This document shows positions 22,400 through 31,915 of a DNA stretch of 64,000 nt, one piece after another. The notes under the pieces were generated by a model that saw only the letters and a program-made list of their open reading frames with translations, was not told the DNA's origin and did no database searches. Position numbers and translations under genes: made by a program. Source of the DNA: Lichenostomus cassidix (taxonomy: Eukaryota; Chordata; Aves; Passeriformes; Meliphagidae); the NCBI GenBank assembly GCA_008360975.2, contig CM039211.1, positions 65,066,565-65,130,564 on the forward strand. The letters run 5' to 3'. Numbering within the stretch: position 1 is the first letter of the stretch; the number at the start of each line of letters is the position of its first letter.

Positions 22400-25300
22400 G
22401 ATATTTAATTCTGCTATGCCAGAGTCTCTTTGGTTCACAGCTGGAGCTGGCATCACAGGGACAAGGATGCCAGGGGGAGCAGTCAAAGACTTTGTGTAAA
22501 TGCTGCACAGGTGTGCATCTAAGGTAGAAGTGAAATAGTGGCCTGTTAAGATCTGCCGTTCAGTGTGAAGAGGACTAAAGTGTTTAAGAAGTGGTACAAG
22601 GTGTTTTATAGAGCCTGCTTCAGTATCTTGTTTTTTCCTGTCCCTGTGCTAGGAAAATGTGAAGTTTTCATCAAAGCAGCAGTCCCTGGAGCATATTGCC
22701 TATAAACTGTACCTTCTGCCCAAACCCTGGGCTGTAAGGGAATGGATTGTGTGTCTACAGAATGATTTTATACAACTAGTCCTAACCTGGTATTTGCTCT
22801 AGTTTCCCACCTACTCTGGGGATGAAATTCCTTTGAAAGCCACAGCGAGCTGGTAGAGCAGGCTGGGCTGGATACATCCTCTGTGGATGGAGTGGGGCTG
22901 AAGTGGAGTTCATAAGGGGGAGACCACAGCCTCCAAACTGGGAAGCTTTGCATCAAGTGGGCCACTCTTTTAGACACAGGTGACTTCACAGTCACAGCAC
23001 AGCAGGTCAAAGCAAGCCTTCCTCATGGAAGGATGAGCCAGCCCAAGAAGCTTTCCACTCAGCTGCTGTGACGTGGGCAGTGCAAGAGGCACCCAAAATC
23101 CCATGCTGCCTGGCAGCACGCAGACATGTCAGCTGGTGGCTGCAGGGAAGGCTGAGCTGAGAAAGGGGCTGGAGAGTTTGAGTGTTTATATCTACACGGC
23201 AGGCTCATGCCTTGCTCTGTGTTTGAGTGCTGGGTTGGGCACTTGCAGCAGCACTCCCACACGGCACAGCACAATCCTGACCTTACCTTGGTGTGCTCGT
23301 GGAACTGTGTCCTGTGCCAGGCCCAGAAAACCTCACTATTTTCCCTGTGCACTGTGCTACCTGAAAGGACCAGGTGGGGGTTTTGTGAGAGAAAGGAAGG
23401 CATTTGCTCTCCCATCCAGTACCAGTGGTACAGAGGGCGTTTCACTCATCCCCAGGTTGGTGCCCCAGAAGCCACTGCGTTTCCTTTGGTTTCGGTTTCC
23501 TTCTCTGGGTGCCCCACTAGGAGGGTGCGAGCGAGCAAGTACCTCATCAGGAGGGGTGAAGCCACAGCTTCCGCTGACTCATCCTGTGGGAAAGGCCAGT
23601 GTGGCTGGCTCCCAGCCTGCCCAGTGGGCGCGGGGACCCTGTCCTGGGCTGCAGGGGAAGAGGAGGAGTTTTGTGGTATCTGTCTTTGATCTTCCTGGGG
23701 CCTTTTTTTCCCCCATCCTTGTCTCCTTGCACACAGCCATGATGAGGGGGGATGCTGCAGAGTCTGGGCTGTTGTGCAGTGAGACTCTGCAAGGTGTAAA
23801 ACCAGTTCAGTGGGAAGGAGATGGACAGGCAGGTATGGGGTGGTGCGTGCAGTCCCCTTGAGCTTGGTTCAGCACATCTGTCCCCAGCTGGAGCCTGGCA
23901 TCTCCCAGAGCTGCAGGGGGAAAGGAGGAAGATATTATCAGTCATGAAGATTTCCTCTGTGTTTCCGCTCTCCCTGCTGTCACCAGTGCTGGGCCAGCCC
24001 TCTTTCTGCCCTCTTTCATTGACTTGCCTGTACCCATCTTCCTGTCTGTCCTTATGATTTCTCTTAAAGCGTGGCCTGAGCTGGGGTCAGCAGGGCTCAA
24101 ACCTCGAAGCAACCTGGCTCTTTTAAGATTAGTCTTGAATATCTTTAATTGAAATCTTAATTGCCACCATCAGTAGCTAAGTAAAGAGGAATACAAAAGC
24201 AAGGAGACACAATGAACTTAATCTGTAAATGGATTAGTGCATGTGACTTCATTTATCCACCAAAATGTAAAGTAGAAGAAAATCTTTACTTCTCTCAGTT
24301 GTGAAAGCCTTAGGGCACAGGCAAATGAGGAACTTGAAATGTGATTCTACCTAAAAAGTCCCATTTAATTTCTCTTTTTTTTTACAGCTTTCCTGCCCTC
24401 CTCTTCCCTGTTAGTGCCACTCAATGCTATCTGAATAGCATCTGTGATTCTCGTGTGTCTGTTCCTTCATCTCTGTTTCCAGGAGTGTATCAAAAGTGCC
24501 ACTTAACCACATTTGACCTGAGGCTAATGGTCACTGTTGCCAGTCAGGGATGGTGTGAAGGAGAGCCCCTGGGGAGGAGGTTCCCACAGGCCACCCTGGA
24601 GCTGGTGGCTGGGCAGGGGCAGAGCAGCTGGTGGCTGGGCAGGGGCAGAGCAGCTGGTGGGTGGATATGACGCCCATGAGTGCAGGAAGTGATGCCACAG
24701 GGCAGCACATCACTGCAGTGACAAGAGGAAGTAAAGCGTTCCCAGGCCGTGGCCCTGGGCTGCACTTCCTGGTGTCCACGGCCGTGCAGGGTCAGCCAGC
24801 CATGGCTGCAGGGGTGACATGTCCACCCTGCTGCCCGTGCACTGCCAGTCCCTGGCCCTCACCTTGCCTGGTGTTGGGAGATTTTTGGCCCAGCATTTGG
24901 ATGTTGGTTTTTTTTCCTTTCTATGCAATACTGGGTTGTGGAACTGCTTTTGCAGCACCTCCTTCCTGTGTTCAGAGCCTTGTAACAACAGATGCTTGGG
25001 AAGCAAATGATCTGCATTATCTAGGACTGCTCCCCATCACTTCTGGTAGGTGAGGCTAAGGTTTCTCCTTGTCAGGAGCATGGATGAAACCAGACTGTCT
25101 CCATCAGACTTTAGCAAAAGCCCATTTTGGACTCTGTTCATAGGAAAAGCCAGTCATGACTTCCTCTTTAATGCAGCAATGTTTATTAAAGCCCTTGACC
25201 CAGCTAAAAGACTTCACAAATTAATGATGATTGCAATAATTGTTTTCCTTTTTAAAAACCCTCACTTTTAATGAACATAAGAAAGACTATTTGATGCAAA

Positions 25301-27860
25301 TAAACATTGTTCCCTAAAACAAGTGGTTGCCCTTCCATCCCATAGTGTGTAAAGTTGTGACTAGAAGGGTGTTTTCTGTCAGTCAGGGTATTTTCTGAAG
25401 TTAGTCAATACTAAACCCAGAACTTTTTGCCTTTCCACTGATAGTTCCACATGCACAGGCCTCCCCCGTCTGTGCAGCTGAATTAGTCTGATACTGTTGC
25501 ACTGAGCAAACAAGTTACCTGGTGCTGAAATTCCTTGTATTTTTCTCTACCTGCCATTTCCTTGATGTGGTGTAGTGCTGCTGGGGAATATCCAATGTCC
25601 AGCTGCCCTTGTCAAAAGTTGCCTCCCTAATTTCTGCTCCTAAGCAGGGCAGACATGACTGTGGCCTCCTGCCTTTGTCACAGCTTCATCCCATCCCTGT
25701 CAGGAGCAGAAAGGGGAAGGTGGAAGCAGAATGATGCCCTTAATTTTAATTTTAATTTCTGCCAGGCAGTAGGGGACTGTGACCCCAACTAGGACACAGG
25801 AGCTGAGGGGAGGAGGTGCCAGCATCCTGTAATTGGCTTTATTCAGTGCTGCTGAAAGTAAATGTGTTTTCTGAGATTTTCAAGCTGGCCTGTCTGCTAC
25901 AAAAGGGTGCCTTGCCCCTTCAAGTGATGACCATGGCATGGAGGATCTGAGCCTCTGAGCCTCGTGGCACTGCCACCATCCTTCCATGGGGGTGAGGGAA
26001 TGACACCAAAGCCACCAAAAAGGTGAAATGGCTGAAACCATCTTATTTGTGGTCACTGGCATTCCATGGGATGTCTCCTGTTGCTGAAGGAGTGACACCA
26101 ACTCCCGTGCTTTAGAGGGCTGGTGAGATCTGCATTGCAAAGAGCCCATGCATGAGAAGGCAGGGCAGCCTTGGTGTGGCCTGTTTGTTACGCGGGCCAG
26201 ACAATGTCCTGACGCACTTGGGTGAGGACCCTTGTTTACAGCTGTGACAGCTTTTGGGACTATTGCTCACTGACAGTCCCACCATCAGATAGTCACCTGC
26301 TTCAGGGGAAACCCTGCCAGACTGAAAGGCAGCATATCATATCCCCAGCCCTTCCTGTCCACCCTCCTTACGCCTCCATGGATGCACACCATGCTCTCAC
26401 ACCCTCTTGTGCTGATGGGAGGAAAGTGACAAAATTTAGTCCCATCCAGCAGCGTGTGCTAAAAATAATCAGCAGCATATGAGACATTGTTTCTCAGTTG
26501 ATTTGTAAAAACATCCCATGAGCGGATGAGGCAGGAAGTATCTCCTTTTCTGGCAATTTCTTTGGGAAATCCTGCTTGTGCATCCGGTCTCAGGTGTGAA
26601 GGCATGAGCTGGCCAAGGACTCCAGGCTGGTTTTCACCTGGGGACCACAGTGCCAACACAACCCAGGGCTGTACTTGTTGTCCAGGCAGGTGCTGTGGTA
26701 AATGGAGAGCTTTTGTGGGTGGAAACTCAGTCAGTTTGCTTTGACAGGTGGGTTTGTTTTGTTTTTCTGATATTGGGTGCTTGTGGGTGAGTCAAGTGCA
26801 TTCCGATTGCAATTGCCGTGCTCCGGTGATATTATTTTTTTCCCCCTGCCCTTTAGGGAGGAGCAGGTCACAAGCCTCATGCTATGTAGGTGACTGAACA
26901 CTGCTCTGGAGGGTTGGAGAGGGGCCAGACTCAGTGGGAATCAGGTGAGAGTGTCTGGATGTTTTCACAAGTCTGATGAGTCGCACAAGTATAATTTGTT
27001 GGTGAAGTTTTGCAAAACCAGACCTCTGTGCAGCACCTACAGTAGCACTTTTCACCAGATTTATGGGCCTTCTCAGGACCACTTCACTGATGCCCTCTGA
27101 AATAAAAATCTTCCAAGCTTCTGCTGGTGACTAAGTGGGAAAGAACAGGGAGTTGCATCTCTTGGGTTTTTTTTCTGGTTATTAGAAACAAGAGCCTTCA
27201 GCCCAGAAGCTCTTAGTCGTCCTTGCAGTGGGAATATGTGTCACAGGCATGGTGCTTGCTGCCTGTGAAGCTGGGGAAAGCAGCACAGTGAGTCTGTGGG
27301 GAGCCTGCTGATGTGCTTGGCATAGCAGGTGAGGACCTCAGGCTCTCCTCTGCACAGACACATCTTTGGGTCCCAGCTTTAGGGAATAAGAATGTGCTCT
27401 GCACTATCCCTCTGCTATTCCCTTGTGATAAGCAGCGTCAGAACTCCAGCTTCAAACTTTGGAGAAAGTAAAAATCTGAGTGACAAAATGCTGTATCCCT
27501 TTCTGCCTGCATCTTAGACAAAACCCTTAACTTGGATGTCTATCCTTTGCTGATCCCCAGAGAAATTCCTTTCCTGGTAGAAGTAATGGACCCCTGATAC
27601 CACCCAACTATTCTGCAGGCAGTAGTTAAAAAATACTAGGTGTCTCATTTTGGAGTTCAAGGTCATGGTTTATGTCTTGTTCCTCTTAAAGGCAGAAGGC
27701 AAAGCTAATCTCCCAAAGCATACCTGCTGGCACTCTGGTGCTTTTGCCCTGGTGCTTTTGCCCTGCTGACATGGAAGCATGGAAGGAATTTGCATAATAC
27801 AATCATGTGTTCAGGATCCACATAAGAAAACCCGAGTTGTAGCAACGTTTGTGACTCACT
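22400..27860. other. Intergenic region between PDZD2 and PMAIP1 3' ends
   Basis: The region is of intermediate GC content, highest at 23.0-24.0 and 24.5-24.9 kb. It contains a 26-bp tandem duplication and a TAATTT run (25739-25758). Several overlapping open frames in the GC-richer part lack splice sites, codon bias or recognisable domains and look like chance. I see no gene here. Confidence 0.6.
24601..24660. repeat. 26-bp GC-rich tandem duplication
   Basis: Two full units plus a partial third of a sequence starting GCTGGTGGCTGGGCAGG. This is a minisatellite seed. Confidence 0.9.
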
Positions 27861-27880
27861 CTTCTCGTAAACACTTTGTA

Positions 27881-27886
27881 TTTATT
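27881..27886 (-). terminator. Candidate distal polyadenylation signal for the minus-strand PMAIP1 transcript
   Basis: TTTATT on the + strand gives AATAAA on the - strand. It would produce a 3' UTR of about 2.7 kb. Other minus-strand AATAAA signals occur at 28358-28363 and 30446-30451, so the actual end cannot be fixed from sequence. Confidence 0.35.
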
Positions 27887-29940
27887 ATCTTAGCAGGAAT
27901 TCAAGACATACATGCGTGAGGCATACAGCAATACATCTGGCCTGCATCCAGAACAGGCCTTACGGAAAACAAACTCACGTTGATAAAGTCATAAAGCAGA
28001 TCCTTTGCAGAAGCAACAAAACAAATCTAGGGTGGACATCAGCAAGTGCTTGGTCATATACTGGCACTGACCACTTGCAGCTATGTATTTTTCCTGAGTT
28101 CCTGTTGAACACTACCAGTCTTAACAATGCACACAAAAACCTAAAACATTTCAAAAAGAGCAAACAGCCTTTGCATATCTAGACAGAAAAACACTGTGCT
28201 AACACTAAACTTGGATATCCCCATGAGAATGCATTTATGAGTATACTTTTTTTCATAGTAGTCATATGTGCTACAGCCTGAAGAACTGTGTGGGCTCTAC
28301 AAATCCACACCTTGTTTCCTGTTGAATTTCAAAGTAGCATATTTTGAGCAGAAGAGTTTTATTCAATACTTTTCAGCTACTAATGGGAATTTTAATGCTG
28401 AATTTTCCTGAGAGTTTCAGACAGGCATGGTCATTGATTAGTGCCCTTGATGAAGACTCCAAGACTCTACCAAGTCAGGATGTACAACAGCAACCCTTCT
28501 TCTGAAGTTGGACCTGCCTTTGATGAAATTTTGCTAAGCTGGATGCAGTGCTAGCCTGGGAGCTGGTCTTCTGCTTATCTGAAACTCTTTGCATTTAGTT
28601 TTTAGTACCTGACAAACTGACCTGTGTACATGTCAGCAAAACACACTTGCAGTACTAAGATAAATAACAAAACTATTCTTGAAACGTTATGTTCTCACTG
28701 GAAAGGAATTAGCTAGCTTAGAGGGGAAGGGAATCATGCATTGACTCAAGCCAGCAGCAAAGCTCCCTGTAATGCCACTGGGATGGTGTTAAGTCTTCCA
28801 TGAGGTAAGAAGGCAAAGTCAGTCAGCTTCTGCTCAGTGACAGAAGTCAGTGTCAATATATAACAGCCCCTACACGGCTGGTTGTGAGAGTGGCCAGAGT
28901 TATGTAATGACAATTTTGCAAAGATTAAAAAGAGATAACTGAAAAATAAATTATAAATACAGACAAGAATCCCCCACATTACAGAATAAGACGTAATTTG
29001 AATAGACACAAATATCAGAAATTGCAACTATACAGCCTTATAAAATGCAAATATACTTACATTCAAGGTTAGTTAAGAGAAGGAACTCTGACCAGTGACC
29101 TTAGAGGTAGCTATGAAACAGGATCAGCTTCAGGCATTTTCTTGCTAACTTGGACCCATGAAAAATACTGTTTAGGATGGAACCTGACATGAACTGACTA
29201 GCAGAGTTACTGTTTGCCTTGACAGCAATCAACACATTTAATTCAGCTTGTCTGAAGCCAGCCAAGGGTAATAACTCCTCAGTGAGATGGGTTATTCCCA
29301 TATAACCCCTCAGAGGTGAAGGTGCATCACCATCCCGTGGATGTGCTGCAGCAGGTTCACCATTCTGGAACTGAAACAAGGAGGCCATGAAATGAAATGG
29401 AAGTAAAGTACAAGGGAAGAACATTTGCCTCTAAGTACAATTAAACATTCGAAAATCTAAGGCTACTTTCTTGTACCGGCTGTAACATTCAATTCTATTG
29501 ATATTATTTCTTCAAAGAGAGGTAGTTGCTTTCTTTGAATAAATAACATTGTCAACAAGACTTGAGATTCAACTTTAAGATCTACTTCTATTGAAGTTAT
29601 TTTTTTGCTTATAAAGACACAGCAGGATTGTACTGTTATCAAGAAATTCTTTGTAATATTGAAAGAATCCTTCCACCACAATTACCTCAATATCTGTGTT
29701 TGTGTAATATATATTCAGATATATATCTTATATAATGCCAAAGTATGCTTCCCTCTCTGAAGCAAGATTAATTTCCTTTATCATCAGAAAATATGCTTTT
29801 TTTAGTTTATATAATACCTTTTTATATTAAGTTTTGTCATGTTTTGAACATATTTCATACTTTGTTTTGAGACTAAACAGCTTTCAATTAACTGTTCTGT
29901 TAAATACTCATGACATACACTAGCAATGCACACATTTATC

Positions 29941-29990
29941 TTTTATGTATACATATATACATATATATATAAACTTATACTATATATTTA
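29941..29990. repeat. AT-rich (TA/CATA)n simple repeat
   Basis: A run of TATACATATATACATATATATATA-type sequence: low-complexity, degenerate dinucleotide repeat. Confidence 0.8.
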
Positions 29991-30445
29991 GAATATAGAC
30001 TAGAACTAGAATTACAACTTTTAGTCTGTAAAGCAACATCCTGTAACAAATAACCTTTCAATAGAGATAGTGGTTTTCTTTAACAAATTATAACTCCCAT
30101 CACCAGATCCCTGTCCAGCAGGATCCATGTTTTAGAAAAGAGGAGCAGTCCAAAACCCAGCGACTGGCTTTTCCTGTGTGGTGTGTAATCCCAAATTCAA
30201 ACACATTGACACTTTTTTTTTTTACTGACACTTATTTTTTACTTCATCCTGAAGGTGGCTGGAGCTCCTCGGTGAAACTTGGCTATGGGACATGAGGACC
30301 AGAGGGCGACTGGGGAAACCAGGGTCCTGAAAGTCTTCTCAGACGGTGGTGAAGGGCAAGTTCGGTCTTGCCCCAAGTCTCCCCATGTCACCAGCTCGCC
30401 CCAAGTCACCACTGCACGGTTTAAGGACTCTGCCCGTTGTTATCT

Positions 30446-30451
30446 TTTATT
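30446..30451 (-). terminator. Candidate proximal polyadenylation signal of PMAIP1
   Basis: Minus-strand AATAAA, 116 bp after the stop codon and followed by a GTGCAGTGGTGACTTGGGG-like GT-rich element, a good arrangement for cleavage. It would give a very short 3' UTR. Confidence 0.45.
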
Positions 30452-30566
30452 CCCACCTGGCATTCATACGCCAGTATTGCTGTGACATTCTTCAAACAAT
30501 CATGTGATATCCATCCTCCCGCGGCCACGGGCAGCTAAATACAACGCAGCGAGATTTGAGGTTTCT

Positions 30567-30772
30567 TCATCTCCCAGAGTCTGTGGAGCCTCTTCTTCCA
30601 AACCCGCAAAGCCAAGGTCTTCCTCCCCTGCAGTTCCGCTCGCCGTGTCCGCGGGCAGTCCACATTTCCGGGCAGAACAACTTGGCGAGGAGGTTCAGGA
30701 TCCTCTGCCGCAGGTCCCACCTGTCGCCGATGCGGGACAGTTCCAGGGCGCACTCCGCCGCCGCATCGCTCC
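30567..30772 (-). CDS. PMAIP1: PMAIP1 BH3 exon
   Basis: Encodes the BH3 helix (LSRIGD core), the C-terminal mitochondrial-targeting segment ending LFCPE, then a basic, Arg/Gly-rich tail ending GSTDSGR and TGA at 30569-30567. In mammals the protein ends three residues after the LFC. Here the codon after Met54 is TGG (30662-30660), one base from TGA. The tail has no recognisable motif. Confidence 0.88.
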
Positions 30773-31127
30773 CTGCGGACAGACGTGGTTGTCGCATTAA
30801 TGAGATCCCCACCATACCGTACTTTTTGTCCAATTTCTTTTACTTTTTCCTCAACACGAAGCACCCCCCACCCCGCACCCTTTCTGCCCCCAGTCGCTGG
30901 GAGCAGCAGCTCTGCCGCTCTCACCTCCTCAGGGCAGACCGCAGCCTCGCCAGGCGCTGCCCCCGCGGCGGTGCTGGAGCCGGGCAGCAGCGCCGAGCGC
31001 AGGACGCTGTGTGGCTGTCGCTGTCCCGTCCCGTCCTGTCCTGTCCCCTCCCCCGCTCCCTTCACGCTGCGGTACCTGCAGGAGCGGCGGGCGGCGCGGC
31101 TTTGCGCAGTGTCCGACCTGGCATCAT
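30567..31127 (-). CDS. PMAIP1: PMAIP1 (NOXA), BH3-only apoptosis activator, two coding exons
   Basis: NOXA is a small BH3-only protein at the mitochondrial outer membrane that binds and neutralises MCL1 and BCL2A1, promoting apoptosis; it is induced by p53 and the integrated stress response (family knowledge). On the - strand, exon 1 (31127-31076) encodes MMPGRTLRKAAPPAAPA and splices at CAG|GTACCG. The second exon (30772-30567) starts after TGTCCGCAG. The phase-1 join (G+GG) is the same as in human. The BH3 motif is CALELSRIGDRWD with the key Leu29, Gly33 and Asp34, followed by the mitochondrial-targeting segment RILNLLAKLFC. Cys25 and Cys51 fall at the same positions as in human NOXA. Total length is 85 residues, against 54 in human, because the frame reads on 32 residues after CPE. 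The first ATG has G at -3; the second, which matches mammalian MPG, is immediately after it. The gene lies tail to tail with PDZD2. Confidence 0.9.
30773..31075 (-). other. PMAIP1: PMAIP1 intron with possible alternative exon end
   Basis: This 303-nt intron is GC-rich in its first half and AT-rich near the acceptor. A strong internal donor, GAG|GTGAGA (- strand, GT at about 30924-30923), could extend exon 1. That form would stop after MPGR...PAGTAA, giving a ~21-residue peptide without BH3. Mammalian PMAIP1 also has alternative exons in this position. Confidence 0.6.
31076..31127 (-). CDS. PMAIP1: PMAIP1 coding exon 1
   Basis: Seventeen codons plus one base, from ATGATG to the GTACCG donor (31075-31070). 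The sequence MPGR-x-x-RK followed by Ala/Pro-rich residues parallels the MPGKKARK start of mammalian NOXA. The true start could be either of the two adjacent ATGs. Frame is open upstream without an ATG, so an extension from a near-cognate codon cannot be excluded. Confidence 0.85.
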
Positions 31128-31142
31128 CGCGGCGGCGGGAGA

Positions 31143-31262
31143 GGCACGGAGCGCCCAACTTCGGCGCGGCGCGGCACGGAGCGCCCAGGCTCGGCTCGGC
31201 GCGGCACGGAGCGCCCAACTTTGGCGCGGCGCGGCACGGAGCGCCCAACTTTGGCTCGGCGC
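31143..31262. repeat. 30-bp GC-rich tandem repeat, four units, in the PMAIP1 leader/promoter
   Basis: Four consecutive 30-bp units begin GGCACGGAGCGCCCA at 31143, 31173, 31203 and 31233, differing by a few bases. Period 30 keeps reading frame. On the - strand they lie 16 bp upstream of the start codon and probably form part of the 5' UTR. Confidence 0.92.
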
Positions 31263-31388
31263 GGCTCGGGTCGGCGCAGGACGGAGCACCCAGGTTCCGC
31301 TCCGGTCGGTGTCAGCGGCGTTCTGCCGACACGGGGCGGAGCGCAGCCCTAAAAGAGCCGTCGGAGCCCGGCGGGGGTTTCCCGGTCC

Positions 31389-31396
31389 TGACGTAG
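31389..31396. promoter_or_regulatory. PMAIP1: CRE/ATF-like site upstream of PMAIP1
   Basis: TGACGTAG matches seven of the eight-base CRE consensus core region at TGACGT. It lies about 262 bp upstream of the start codon. Mammalian NOXA promoters are controlled by ATF4/CREB through a CRE (established knowledge); correspondence to that site is inferred. Confidence 0.4.
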
Positions 31397-31466
31397 CGAA
31401 AGGCGCGGGGATCCCGCCCCCTCGCCAGGCGGGCAGGCGGTGGCGTGCCCGGGCAGCTCGCGTTGG

Positions 31467-31560
31467 GCCGGGACAGTAAAAAACCCAGCTCGCGTCGGCG
31501 TCAGGACAGTCAAAATCCCAGCTCGCGTCGGCGTCAGGACAGTCAAAAACCGCTCGCTCC
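31467..31560. repeat. 33-bp tandem repeat, about 2.8 units, upstream of PMAIP1
   Basis: Units contain GGACAGT(C/A)AAAA followed by CCCAGCTCGCGTCGGCGTCA. They start at about 31467, 31500 and 31533, with the last copy truncated. They flank the CpG-island edge. Confidence 0.88.
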
Positions 31561-31754
31561 CTGGAGCGGGGCTGGTCCTGTGCGCGGGGCAGGAGCGGGC
31601 GGGAGGATGGGCTGTGCGCAGGGCAGACGAGCTGGAGGGATGGGGGTGCTTAGGGTAACGGGGATGGAGGCGTGGGGTGGGCTTGTGGTGGGCCAGCGGA
31701 GATGAAAGGGTGGTGTTTGCATCATCTGGGCAAGAAGAGGCAGAGGGGAGAGGT

Positions 31755-31764
31755 GGGCTTGCTC
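31755..31764. promoter_or_regulatory. PMAIP1: Candidate p53 half-site upstream of PMAIP1
   Basis: GGGCTTGCTC matches RRRCWWGYYY at all ten positions. The adjacent AGGCAAAGAG is a poor second half. It lies about 630 bp upstream of the PMAIP1 start codon. p53 response elements with a GGCTTGCC-type half are known in mammalian NOXA promoters. Confidence 0.35.
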
Positions 31765-31915
31765 TAGGCAAAGAGATGGGAGGGTGGGCTATGCTGGTCG
31801 TCGTGGTGGTCCAGGAGAGGTGGACAGGGTTGCGATCATGGTGAGGAGGAGGTGGAAGGATGGAGAGTGCTTGGACAAGCAGAAGAAGGGGATAGGGGGT
31901 GTTATTATCTCCAAA

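Larger units (their letters stand above)
27887..30566 (-). other. PMAIP1: PMAIP1 3' UTR or 3' flank
   Basis: AT-rich sequence follows the PMAIP1 stop on the - strand. Mammalian PMAIP1 has a 3' UTR of more than 1 kb, so much of this may be transcribed. It includes an AT dinucleotide-rich tract (29941-29990) and an acceptor-like site at about 29372 followed by an open frame on the - strand, discussed among the findings. How much of it is mature mRNA is unknown. Confidence 0.4.
30480..31580. promoter_or_regulatory. PMAIP1: CpG island and promoter of PMAIP1
   Basis: CpG dinucleotides are dense across the two PMAIP1 exons and their upstream flank, unlike the CpG-poor DNA on both sides. The upstream part has a GC box (- strand GGGGGCGGGA, 31412-31421), a CRE-like site, and no clear TATA box, so initiation is probably dispersed between about 31,300 and 31,380. 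The island boundaries are judged by eye. Confidence 0.75.

Noticed and set aside
23073..23861. 262-codon open frame on the + strand with overlapping frames on both strands
   Set aside because: Low-complexity, no recognisable domain, no promoter or splice context; open frames occur in several frames at once, as expected by chance in GC-richer DNA.
30708..30716. CAG|GTGGGA donor inside the BH3 codons
   Set aside because: Using it would remove the core of the only functional motif; it is a chance match in GC-rich coding DNA.
30535..31479. Long frames of 203-307 codons on both strands over the CpG island
   Set aside because: Explained by high GC and the in-phase 30-bp repeats; the real gene here is the short two-exon PMAIP1 in another reading.
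31143..31560. Regular repeats as a CRISPR-like array
   Set aside because: Units are directly tandem without unique spacers, in a vertebrate CpG-island promoter.
31867..31883. CTTGGACAAGC near the PMAIP1 upstream region as a p53 site
   Set aside because: The two possible half-sites overlap and each has several mismatches to RRRCWWGYYY.
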